Origin: Thiomonas sp.
GTDB taxonomy: Bacteria; Pseudomonadota; Gammaproteobacteria; Burkholderiales; Burkholderiaceae
Length of the DNA: 10,887 nt
Reading direction: 5' to 3'
NCBI GenBank assembly: GCA_027443745.1
Contig: DAIAZB010000133.1
Location: forward strand, 1-10,887
Shown one piece after another: positions 1-6,460 of this stretch (position 1 is the stretch's first letter; each line of letters begins with the position of its first letter). The position numbers and the translations under genes were made by a program. The notes beneath the pieces were generated by a model. It made no database searches, was not told the origin of the DNA, and worked only from the letters and a program-made list of their open reading frames with translations.

Positions 1-65
1 GTGGCTGGTGCAGGCGTCGACCTCGCCAGCCAACGCACCGAGCCGCTGTATTTTTGTATACCGTT

Positions 66-80
66 TGGCACAATTTTTGC
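66..80 (+). promoter_or_regulatory. Sigma-54 (RpoN) -24/-12 promoter
   Basis: The sequence TGGCACAATTTTTGC has the invariant GG (67-68) and GC (79-80) separated by exactly ten bases. It matches the consensus TGGCAC-N5-TTGC at all named positions. The predicted transcription start is near 92, giving a leader of about 160 nt before the permease. Sigma-54 promoters need an enhancer-binding activator such as NtrC, whose sites would lie upstream, mostly outside the window. This fits a permease and racemase for nitrogen-containing rings. The match is seen directly; the choice of activator is inference. Confidence 0.75.
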
Positions 81-184
81 GTGCCACTGTTCGCGCGAAT
101 GGCCATTCGCCACCATGCTCCGTTCGCGCATCCTCGCTGTCAATCGGCCTCATCATCATCGGCGCCCCTTGCCACCGGGTTCAC

Positions 185-206
185 GTTGACGGGCTCGACC
201 GTCGAC
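185..206 (+). promoter_or_regulatory. Leader hairpin before the permease
   Basis: GTTGACGG (185-192) pairs with CCGTCGAC (199-206) over eight pairs, one of them G-U, around the six-base loop 193-198. The right arm also belongs to a perfect 12-base palindrome, TCGACATGTCGA (202-213), so the two folds exclude each other. No run of T follows, so this is not an intrinsic terminator. It could be a regulatory leader structure or a DNA operator, or chance in GC-rich sequence. Confidence 0.3.
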
Positions 207-250
207 ATGTCGATGCTGCCTGATCCCGCTTTCAACTCGGAGTCTGCCCC

Positions 251-1738
251 ATGAACACGTCCACAGCAGGTCTTGGTGTCACCCAAGCCCCATCCCCCGA
301 TGCCGACAACGAAGACATCATCATCAAGCCCGGCTACAGCCCCCGCTTGGTCAATGCGGACCTCGCCCCGCTCAAGCACCAGCGCTGGGGCGCCTACAAC
401 ATCTTCGCCTTCTGGATGTCGGATGTGCACAGCGTGGGGGGCTACATCACCGCAGGCAGCCTGTTCGCGCTCGGTCTGGCCAGTTGGCAGGTGCTGGTCT
501 GTCTGCTGGTCGGCATCGTGATCGTGCAGTTGCTGGCCAATCTGGTGGCCAAGCCGAGCCAAGTCACCGGCGTGCCCTATGCGGTCATCAGCCGCGCTTC
601 GTTCGGCGTGCTGGGAGCCAACATCCCGGCGGTCACGCGAGGCTTGATCGCCTTCGCCTGGTACGGCATTCAGACCTATCTCGCATCGAGCGCGCTGATC
701 ATCGTCATTCTCAAGTTCATGCCCGGGCTGGCCCCCTATGCCGATGTGCATCAATATGGATTCGTCGGCCTGTCTAGCCTCGGCTGGGTGGCGTACATGG
801 TGCTCTGGGTGCTGCAAGCCCTGGTGTTCTGGAAAGGGATGGAAGCCGTGCGGATCTTCATCGATTGGGCCGGTCCGGCGGTTTATGTGGTGATGTTCGC
901 CCTCGCGTTTTATCTGGTGTCCAAAGTGGGGCTGTCGAACATCGACATGAATCTCGGCTCGGTCAAATTCACAGGCCTGCAAGCCCTGCCGGTGATGATC
1001 AACGCCATCGCCCTGGTGGTGTCGTACTTCTCCGGGCCTTTGCTGAATTTCGGCGATTTCGCCCGTTACAGCAAGAGCGTACCCGCTGTGAAGACCGGCA
1101 ATTTCTGGGGTCTGCCGGTCAACTTCCTGGGTTTTTCGGTTCTCACCGTCATCACCACGGCGGCCACCTTGCCCTTGTTCGGCAAGCTGATCACCGATCC
1201 TGTGGAGACGGTCAGTCATATCAACAGCACCTTCGCCGTCGTGCTCGGTGCCATGACCTTCACGCTGGCCACGATGGGCATCAACATCGTCGCGAATTTC
1301 GTGCCTCCGGCCTTCGACTTCTCCAACGTCGCCCCGCAGACCATCAGTTGGCGCATGGGCGGCATGATCGCGGCCGTGGGCTCGATTTTCATCACGCCCT
1401 GGAACATCTACAACAATCCTGACGTGATCCATTACACCCTGGACATCCTGGGCTCTTTCATCGGCCCCTTGTTCGGGATTCTCATCACCGACTATTACCT
1501 GATCAAAAAACAGCGCATCGATGTCGACGCGCTCTACAGCATGGAGAAAACCGGGCGCTATTGGTACCGCGGCGGAGTGAACCCAAAGGCTGTGGCAGCC
1601 CTGGCTCCGGCCGCATTCATCGCGATTCTGATGGTGCTCGTTCCGGTGTTGTCCTCGCTGGCCAATTTCACCTGGTTCATCGGTTGCGCCACGGCCGCGG
1701 TGCTCTACCTGGTGATCAATCGCAGTTCATCCACGTGA
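251..1738 (+). CDS. NCS1-family permease (hydantoin/allantoin/cytosine type)
   Basis: This 495-residue polytopic inner-membrane protein, with about 12 hydrophobic segments, belongs to the nucleobase:cation symporter-1 family (Mhp1, PucI, CodB relatives), which import purines, pyrimidines, allantoin or hydantoins with Na+ or H+. Family-like features are the N-terminal 'NADLAP' followed by 'RWGAYNIFAFW' (residues 35-55), 'AFAWYGIQ' (134-141, W137 and Q141 at the place of the ligand-binding Trp/Gln of Mhp1), 'DWAGPA' (205-210) and 'GINIVANF' (343-350). The ATG has GGAG at 239-242, eight bases upstream. It follows a sigma-54 promoter and lies six bases before a hydantoin/allantoin-type racemase, which points to a cyclic ureide as substrate. 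Family is certain; substrate is inferred from context, and cytosine or uracil remain possible. Confidence 0.9.
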   Translation: MNTSTAGLGVTQAPSPDADNEDIIIKPGYSPRLVNADLAPLKHQRWGAYNIFAFWMSDVHSVGGYITAGSLFALGLASWQVLVCLLVGIVIVQLLANLVAKPSQVTGVPYAVISRASFGVLGANIPAVTRGLIAFAWYGIQTYLASSALIIVILKFMPGLAPYADVHQYGFVGLSSLGWVAYMVLWVLQALVFWKGMEAVRIFIDWAGPAVYVVMFALAFYLVSKVGLSNIDMNLGSVKFTGLQALPVMINAIALVVSYFSGPLLNFGDFARYSKSVPAVKTGNFWGLPVNFLGFSVLTVITTAATLPLFGKLITDPVETVSHINSTFAVVLGAMTFTLATMGINIVANFVPPAFDFSNVAPQTISWRMGGMIAAVGSIFITPWNIYNNPDVIHYTLDILGSFIGPLFGILITDYYLIKKQRIDVDALYSMEKTGRYWYRGGVNPKAVAALAPAAFIAILMVLVPVLSSLANFTWFIGCATAAVLYLVINRSSST

Positions 1739-1744
1739 GATGCC

Positions 1745-2479
1745 ATGAAGATCCTGATCATCAATCCCAACTCCACCGCCAGCATGACCCACAAAATCGG
1801 CGAGGTGGCCTTGCGCATCGCGGCGCCCGGAACGACGGTCAGAGCAGTGAATCCGCCGGACTCTCCTGCGTCCATCGAGTGCCATACCGAGGAGGCGTTG
1901 TGTGTTCCTGGCCTGCTACGCTGCATTCAGGATGCCGAGGCGCAGGGCTATGACGCTTACGTCATTGCCTGCTTCGGTGACCCGGGCCTCGACGCCGCAC
2001 GCGAGCAGGCCCGTGGCCCGGTGATCGGCATCGCCGAAGCGGCGATGCACGCCGCCAGCATGGTGGCCAACTCCTTCAGTGTCGTGACCACCCTGGAACG
2101 TACCGTCGGCATGGCCTGGCACCTGGCGGAGCGCTACGGCATGCAGCGTTTCTGCAGGAACGTCCGTGCCGCTGATCTGCCCGTGCTCGACCTCGAGGAT
2201 CCGAGCAAGAACGCCCGCACGCTGATTCGAGATGAGTGCCTGCGTGCCCTGCGCGAAGACCGCTGCGAGTCCATCGTGCTCGGTTGCGCCGGGATGACGG
2301 ACCTGTGCCGGTCGCTGTCGGATGAGATCGGCGCGCCTGTCATCGATGGCGTCGCCGTGGCCGTGAAACTGGTCGAATCGCTTGTCACGTTGGGCCTTCG
2401 CACCAGCAAACTCGGCGACTGGGCGACGCCGCCGCTCAAGCCGGCATGCGCCCCCCTTGCCTCGAGATCTGGTTCCTGA
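1745..2479 (+). CDS. Asp/Glu/hydantoin racemase family protein
   Basis: A 244-residue cytosolic enzyme of the cofactor-independent Asp/Glu/hydantoin racemase family. It opens with 'ILIINPNSTASMT' (3-15). The two catalytic cysteines sit in 'ACFGDPGLDAA' (C76) and 'LGCAGM' (C181), the positions known for bacterial hydantoin racemases, where one Cys abstracts and the other returns the alpha proton. The length is normal for the family. It starts six bases after the permease stop without a strong ribosome binding site of its own, so translational coupling is likely. The substrate is probably a 5-substituted hydantoin or allantoin; the sequence alone does not separate the two. The partner hydantoinase, allantoinase or carbamoylase is not in this window. 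Confidence 0.88.
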   Translation: MKILIINPNSTASMTHKIGEVALRIAAPGTTVRAVNPPDSPASIECHTEEALCVPGLLRCIQDAEAQGYDAYVIACFGDPGLDAAREQARGPVIGIAEAAMHAASMVANSFSVVTTLERTVGMAWHLAERYGMQRFCRNVRAADLPVLDLEDPSKNARTLIRDECLRALREDRCESIVLGCAGMTDLCRSLSDEIGAPVIDGVAVAVKLVESLVTLGLRTSKLGDWATPPLKPACAPLASRSGS

Positions 2480-2635
2480 CCTGATCGGCGCATCGCCTCA
2501 AGTCTTGCATCTCTGGGCCGCTGCCCACCGCGTGGGATGGCGTTGGTGTTCGCAGCCACGTTCTTTGCCATTTCACCGCATTGCTGCTGAAGGCAAGGGC
2601 CTGTCGGTGGGTCATGGAATCCGTTACATTGCCAA

Positions 2636-2653
2636 ATTGACGTATACGTCAAT
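2636..2653. promoter_or_regulatory. Perfect 18-bp palindrome, probable operator for icmF
   Basis: ATTGACGTATACGTCAAT reads identically on both strands over all 18 bases and sits 87 bases before the icmF start. A perfect palindrome of this length in the gap before a catabolic gene is a strong operator candidate for a dimeric TetR- or MerR-type regulator. The ACGT-centred half-sites recall, from memory, operators reported for regulators of branched-chain acyl-CoA catabolism (LiuR-like). That assignment is unverified. The palindrome contains TTGACG and TATACG, which resemble -35 and -10 hexamers but are not correctly spaced with a partner. Confidence 0.6.
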
Positions 2654-2660
2654 GACAACT

Positions 2661-2681
2661 CCTGCAGCGACAAGCCGCAGG
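2661..2681 (+). promoter_or_regulatory. Hairpin in the icmF leader
   Basis: CCTGCAGC (2661-2668) pairs with GCCGCAGG (2674-2681) in seven pairs with one A/C mismatch, closing a five-base loop, gacaa. It lies eight bases after the palindrome and 59 bases before the icmF start. No T tract follows, so it is not an intrinsic terminator. It may lie at the start of the transcript. Chance occurrence is possible. Confidence 0.2.
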
Positions 2682-2728
2682 TGATGCCGATGAACACCGA
2701 AGCGCACGGCGCGATGCACGCCGTGTCC

Positions 2729-2734
2729 AAGGAG
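2729..2734 (+). promoter_or_regulatory. Ribosome binding site of icmF
   Basis: AAGGAG lies six bases before the ATG at 2741 and decides the start. The same frame is open from a GTG at 2681, but that codon has no Shine-Dalgarno sequence, and family members begin close to the 'MTDLS' encoded at 2741. Confidence 0.8.
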
Positions 2735-2740
2735 ACCGCA

Positions 2741-5700
2741 ATGACCGACTTATCCGACGCCAAACTGCTGGCCGCCTACCGTCCGCAACAGCGACTGCGC
2801 TTTGTCACGGCCGCGGCACTGTTCGACGGGCACGACGCGGCCATCAACATCATGCGACGCATCCTCATCAGCATGGGCGCCGAGGTGGTGCACCTGGGTC
2901 ACAACCGCTCGGTCGATGACATCGTCACAGCGGCCATTCAGGAAGACGCGCACGGCATCGCCATCTCCAGCTATCAGGGCGGGCATGTGGAATTTTTCCG
3001 CTACATGATCGACCGGCTGCGTGCACTCGGTGCTGGGCATGTCCAGGTGTTCGGCGGCGGCGGCGGCGTGATCGTGGCCGACGAAATCGCCGCGCTGCAA
3101 GCCTATGGCGTGACCCGCATCTACAGCCCCGAGGACGGCCAGCACCTGGGGCTGCAGGGCATGATCGGCGACATGCTGATGCGCGCCGATCACGCCCTGC
3201 CAGCACTGAACAACCAACAGGCGTTGCAGGCCCTCGGGACGGACGCATGCGTGCTGGCGCGTGTCATCACCCAACTGGACAATGGCGTGGCCGACGCAGC
3301 TCTGCTGCGCGACCTGCACACCCAGGCCGAGGCCGCGCATGGGGTGGTCTTGGGCGTAACGGGCACGGGCGGCGCCGGCAAGAGCAGCCTGGTGGACGAG
3401 CTGATCCGCCGCCTGCGGCTTGACCAGGACGACGCCCTGCGCATCGGCGTGATCAGCATCGACCCCTCGCGGCGCAAGAGCGGCGGCGCGCTGCTGGGCG
3501 ACCGCATCCGCATGAACGCGATCGGACCGTGGCAGCGGGCAGGCTCCCTTCCCCAGTCCTCCCCACAAGTGGAGAGGGCGTCTCTCACCCCTCACCCACC
3601 CGTGGCGGAGGTTGGGAGGAGAAATGGCGTGTTCATGCGCAGCCTCGCCACGCGCGAGGCGGGCAGCGAAATCAGCAAGGCGCTGCCCGACGTGATCGCC
3701 GCTTGCAAGGCAGCCGGCTTCGATCTGATCATCGTCGAGACCTCCGGCATCGGCCAAGGGGATGCCGCCATCGTGCCGCATGTCGATGCCAGTCTGTACG
3801 TGATGACACCGGAATTCGGCGCGGCCAGTCAATTGGAAAAAATCGACATGCTCGACTTCGCCGACTTCGTCGCCATCAACAAATTCGATCGCAAAGGCGC
3901 GATGGATGCGCTGCGCGACGTGGCCAAGCAGTTGCAGCGCAACCGCGAAGCGTGGGCCACCAAACCGGAAGAGCTGCCCGTGCTCGGCACCATGGCCAGC
4001 CGCTTCAACGACGATGGCGTGACCGCGCTGTATCAGGCCATCAAGCCACGCCTGGCCGAGCGTGGCCTGCAGTTCAAGGAGGGGCGTTTGTCGATTGCGG
4101 CCACTCGCCACAGCACCCACCAGACCCCCATCATTCCCGCTGCGCGTGGCCGTTATCTGGCGGAAATCGCCGACACCGTGCGCGGATATCACCGCCGTGT
4201 CGAGCTGCAGACGGCACTCGCACGCGAAGCGCAGCAGCTGCGCGCCAGCGGTCGCATGCTGCGCGCGGCCAACCCCAACAAGGTGGCCGCGGTCGAGGCG
4301 GTCAACGATCTGGCGGAACAACGCGAGGCGAAAATGCTGCCGGCCGCACGCAAGCTGCTGGCGATGTGGCCGCAGATGCAGCAGGCCTATGCGGGCCGTG
4401 AATACGTGGTGAAGATCCGCGACCGCGAAATGCGCACCGCCCTCACCCACACCACGCTGTCAGGCACCACGGTGCGCAAAGTCGTGCTGCCGAAGTATGA
4501 AGACCATGGTGAGATCTTGCGCTGGCTGATGCACGACAACGTCCCCGGCAGCTTTCCTTACACCGCGGGCACCTTTGCGTTCAAGCGCAGTGGCTCGGGT
4601 CAAGGCAACGAGGATCCCACCCGCATGTTCGCCGGCGAGGGTGACCCGTTCCGCACGAACCGGCGCTTCAAGCTGCTCTCCGCCGGCATGCCCGCCAAGC
4701 GGCTGTCGACCGCCTTCGATTCGGTCACGCTGTACGGCGCCGATCCCGACCGCCGCCCCGACATCTACGGCAAGGTGGGCAACTCGGGCGTGAGCATCGC
4801 CACGCTCGACGACCTCAAGGCGCTGTACGACGGTTTCGACCTGTGCGAGCCAGCCACCAGCGTGAGCATGACCATCAACGGCCCTGCGCCGACCATCCTG
4901 GCGATGTTCCTGAACACGGCCATCGACCAGCAGCTGGCCAAATTCCTGGCTGACAACGACCGCGAACCGACCGACGACGAGGCGCAAAAAATCCAGGCCT
5001 GGGTGCTGGAAAACGTCCGCGGCACGGTGCAGGCGGACATCCTGAAAGAAGATCAGGGACAGAACACTTGCATCTTCTCCACCGAGTTCTCGCTCAAGGT
5101 CATGGGCGATATTCAGGAGTATTTCGTCCACCACAAGGTGCGCAATTTCTACTCGGTGAGCATCAGCGGCTACCACATTGCCGAGGCAGGAGCCAACCCC
5201 ATTTCGCAACTCGCGTTCACGCTGAGCAACGGTTTCACTTTCGTTGAGGCGTACCTGGCTCGTGGCATGCACATCGACGATTTTGCCCCCAACCTGAGCT
5301 TCTTCTTCAGCAACGGCATGGACCCGGAGTACAGCGTGCTGGGACGCGTGGCACGGCGCATCTGGGCCGTGGCGATGCGCGACAAGTACGGTGCGAACGA
5401 ACGCAGCCAGAAGCTCAAGTACCACGTGCAGACCAGCGGTCGCAGCCTGCATGCGCAGGAAATTGCGTTCAACGATATTCGCACCACGCTGCAGGCGCTG
5501 ATCGCGATCTACGACAACTGCAACAGCCTGCACACCAATGCCTACGACGAGGCCATCACCACGCCCACCGAGGAGAGCGTGCGCCGGGCCATGGCAATTC
5601 AGCTCATCATCAACCGCGAGTGGGGACTGGCCAAGTGCGAGAACCCGAACCAGGGCGCGTTCATCATCGAGGAGCTCACCGACCTCGTGGAAGAAGCCGT

Positions 5701-6118
5701 GCTCAAGGAGTTCGAGGCCATTGCCGACCGTGGCGGGGTGCTGGGTGCCATGGAAACCGGCTACCAGCGCGGCAAGATCCAGGAGGAGAGCATGCATTAC
5801 GAAATGCTCAAGCACACTGGCGAGTTGCCCATCGTCGGTGTCAACACCTTCCGCAATCCGCATGGCGACGCCGTCTCGACCCATCTTGAGCTGGCACGCT
5901 CCACCGAGGAGGAAAAGGAGTCGCAGCTGCGCCGCCTGGCCGACTTCCACCAGCGCCACGCCGCTGCAGCACCGGCCATGCTGCAGAGACTGCAACAGGC
6001 AGTGATCGACAACCGCAATGTGTTCGCCGTGCTGATGGAGGCGGTGCAGGTGTGCAGCCTGGGGCAGATCACCAACACCTTGTTTGAAGTCGGCGGGCAG
6101 TACCGGCGCAGCATGTAG
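2741..6118 (+). CDS. icmF: Fused isobutyryl-CoA mutase (IcmF)
   Basis: This 1125-residue adenosylcobalamin enzyme interconverts isobutyryl-CoA and n-butyryl-CoA, and in known homologues also isovaleryl-CoA and pivalyl-CoA. It joins three parts. The B12-binding domain is at about 15-145, with 'DGHD' containing the lower-ligand H31. The MeaB-like GTPase chaperone is at about 200-450: P-loop GTGGAGKS 208-215, 'DPSRRKSGG' 241-249, 'ETSGIGQ' 333-339, 'NKFD' 380-383. The mutase barrel is at about 560-1125, with 'SGYHIAEAGA' and the C-terminal 'GGQYRRSM'. F630 ('RMFAGEG') and Q774 ('DQGQNTC') replace the Tyr and Arg of methylmalonyl-CoA mutase, which marks isobutyryl specificity. The protein is about 30 residues longer than the Cupriavidus enzyme (1093, from memory), accounted for by residues 268-293, encoded by a palindromic repeat. 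It probably serves valine or short branched acyl-CoA metabolism. Confidence 0.96.
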   Translation: MTDLSDAKLLAAYRPQQRLRFVTAAALFDGHDAAINIMRRILISMGAEVVHLGHNRSVDDIVTAAIQEDAHGIAISSYQGGHVEFFRYMIDRLRALGAGHVQVFGGGGGVIVADEIAALQAYGVTRIYSPEDGQHLGLQGMIGDMLMRADHALPALNNQQALQALGTDACVLARVITQLDNGVADAALLRDLHTQAEAAHGVVLGVTGTGGAGKSSLVDELIRRLRLDQDDALRIGVISIDPSRRKSGGALLGDRIRMNAIGPWQRAGSLPQSSPQVERASLTPHPPVAEVGRRNGVFMRSLATREAGSEISKALPDVIAACKAAGFDLIIVETSGIGQGDAAIVPHVDASLYVMTPEFGAASQLEKIDMLDFADFVAINKFDRKGAMDALRDVAKQLQRNREAWATKPEELPVLGTMASRFNDDGVTALYQAIKPRLAERGLQFKEGRLSIAATRHSTHQTPIIPAARGRYLAEIADTVRGYHRRVELQTALAREAQQLRASGRMLRAANPNKVAAVEAVNDLAEQREAKMLPAARKLLAMWPQMQQAYAGREYVVKIRDREMRTALTHTTLSGTTVRKVVLPKYEDHGEILRWLMHDNVPGSFPYTAGTFAFKRSGSGQGNEDPTRMFAGEGDPFRTNRRFKLLSAGMPAKRLSTAFDSVTLYGADPDRRPDIYGKVGNSGVSIATLDDLKALYDGFDLCEPATSVSMTINGPAPTILAMFLNTAIDQQLAKFLADNDREPTDDEAQKIQAWVLENVRGTVQADILKEDQGQNTCIFSTEFSLKVMGDIQEYFVHHKVRNFYSVSISGYHIAEAGANPISQLAFTLSNGFTFVEAYLARGMHIDDFAPNLSFFFSNGMDPEYSVLGRVARRIWAVAMRDKYGANERSQKLKYHVQTSGRSLHAQEIAFNDIRTTLQALIAIYDNCNSLHTNAYDEAITTPTEESVRRAMAIQLIINREWGLAKCENPNQGAFIIEELTDLVEEAVLKEFEAIADRGGVLGAMETGYQRGKIQEESMHYEMLKHTGELPIVGVNTFRNPHGDAVSTHLELARSTEEEKESQLRRLADFHQRHAAAAPAMLQRLQQAVIDNRNVFAVLMEAVQVCSLGQITNTLFEVGGQYRRSM
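3544..3618. repeat. REP-like double palindrome inserted in frame in icmF
   Basis: The element is bounded by CTCCC (3544-3548) and GGGAG (3614-3618) and is 75 nt, exactly 25 codons. Inside are two palindromes with the same arms, CCTC..CCAC / GTGG..GAGG. The first (3558-3577) has the loop AA and the second (3590-3611) the loop CC. On the minus strand the first half reads like the GAGAGGG/CCCTCTCC repetitive extragenic palindromes widespread in proteobacteria (from memory). It encodes residues 268-293, low-complexity and rich in Pro, Ser and Arg, between 'DRIRMNAI' and 'VFMRSLATR', which are adjacent or nearly so in IcmF relatives. AGG/AGA arginine codons (3575, 3617, 3620) occur here, against mainly CGN codons around it. 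Confidence 0.75.
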
Positions 6119-6135
6119 TTCCCCAACCAAGAATC

Positions 6136-6140
6136 GAGGA
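6136..6140 (+). promoter_or_regulatory. Ribosome binding site of the ABM-fold gene
   Basis: GAGGA lies seven bases before the ATG at 6148, supporting that start and translation independent of icmF. Confidence 0.65.
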
Positions 6141-6147
6141 AACAACC

Positions 6148-6435
6148 ATGATTCACATCCTGGCACGTATCACGGCAAAACCCGGCAGCACCGAGCAGGT
6201 TCACGCCGCTCTGCTCGACTTGGTGAGCCACACGCGGCGGGAACCCGGATGCAAGCTCTACACGCTGTTCCAGCGCGACGACGAGCCAACCGTTTTCATG
6301 ACCGTGGAGCAGTGGCTCGACCAAGCCAGCGCCGATGCCCACATGCGCACTGCACATCTTGCTGCCGCCATGGCGCAGGCGGGCCCGCACCTGGCCGCAG
6401 CTCCCGAAATTCACCGATACACCGCATTGGCTTGA
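6148..6435 (+). CDS. Antibiotic biosynthesis monooxygenase (ABM/YgiN-like) domain protein
   Basis: A 95-residue protein of the dimeric ferredoxin-like ABM fold, the family of the putative quinol monooxygenase YgiN and small cofactor-independent oxygenases. The pattern is typical: an N-terminal strand 'HILARITAKPG' (3-13), the helix ending in 'REPGC' (31-35), a strand leading to 'VEQW' (53-56) and 'ADAHMRTAH' (62-70). The length matches a single-domain member. It starts 29 bases after icmF in the same direction, so co-transcription is likely. A role with IcmF is not established; protection against oxidation products or small-molecule turnover would be guesses. The substrate is unknown and some family members have no proven catalysis. 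Confidence 0.82.
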   Translation: MIHILARITAKPGSTEQVHAALLDLVSHTRREPGCKLYTLFQRDDEPTVFMTVEQWLDQASADAHMRTAHLAAAMAQAGPHLAAAPEIHRYTALA

Positions 6436-6460
6436 TCTGGGGCGCTCGACACATCAAAGC

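Noticed and set aside
56..61. GTATAC as a GntR-type operator beside the sigma-54 promoter
   Set aside because: Only the six-base core is symmetric; the flanks do not match, so it is too short to support.
1..189. Short frames at the left edge as the end of an upstream gene
   Set aside because: They run through the sigma-54 promoter and leader, show no family features, and are not clearly coding.
140..1432. 430-codon minus-strand frame opposite the permease
   Set aside because: Its product is rich in His, Asp, Arg and Gly without domains. It mirrors the codon pattern of a clear membrane protein on the plus strand.
2524..2536. CCCAC/GTGGG hairpin after the racemase as a terminator or REP copy
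   Set aside because: It is only five pairs, with no following T run and without the CCTC/GAGG outer arms of the icmF element.
2681..2740. Longer icmF start at GTG 2681
   Set aside because: It has no ribosome binding site, and the extra 20 residues do not resemble the family N terminus. AAGGAG precedes the ATG at 2741.
2750..6166. Two long minus-strand frames (566 and 568 codons) opposite icmF
   Set aside because: icmF is unmistakable on the plus strand. Long antisense frames are expected opposite GC-rich genes, and neither has a recognisable motif.
6429..6460. Inverted repeat GCTTGAT/ATCAAAGC between the convergent stops as a bidirectional terminator
   Set aside because: The stem is short with a bulge and a long loop, and there is no T tract on either strand.
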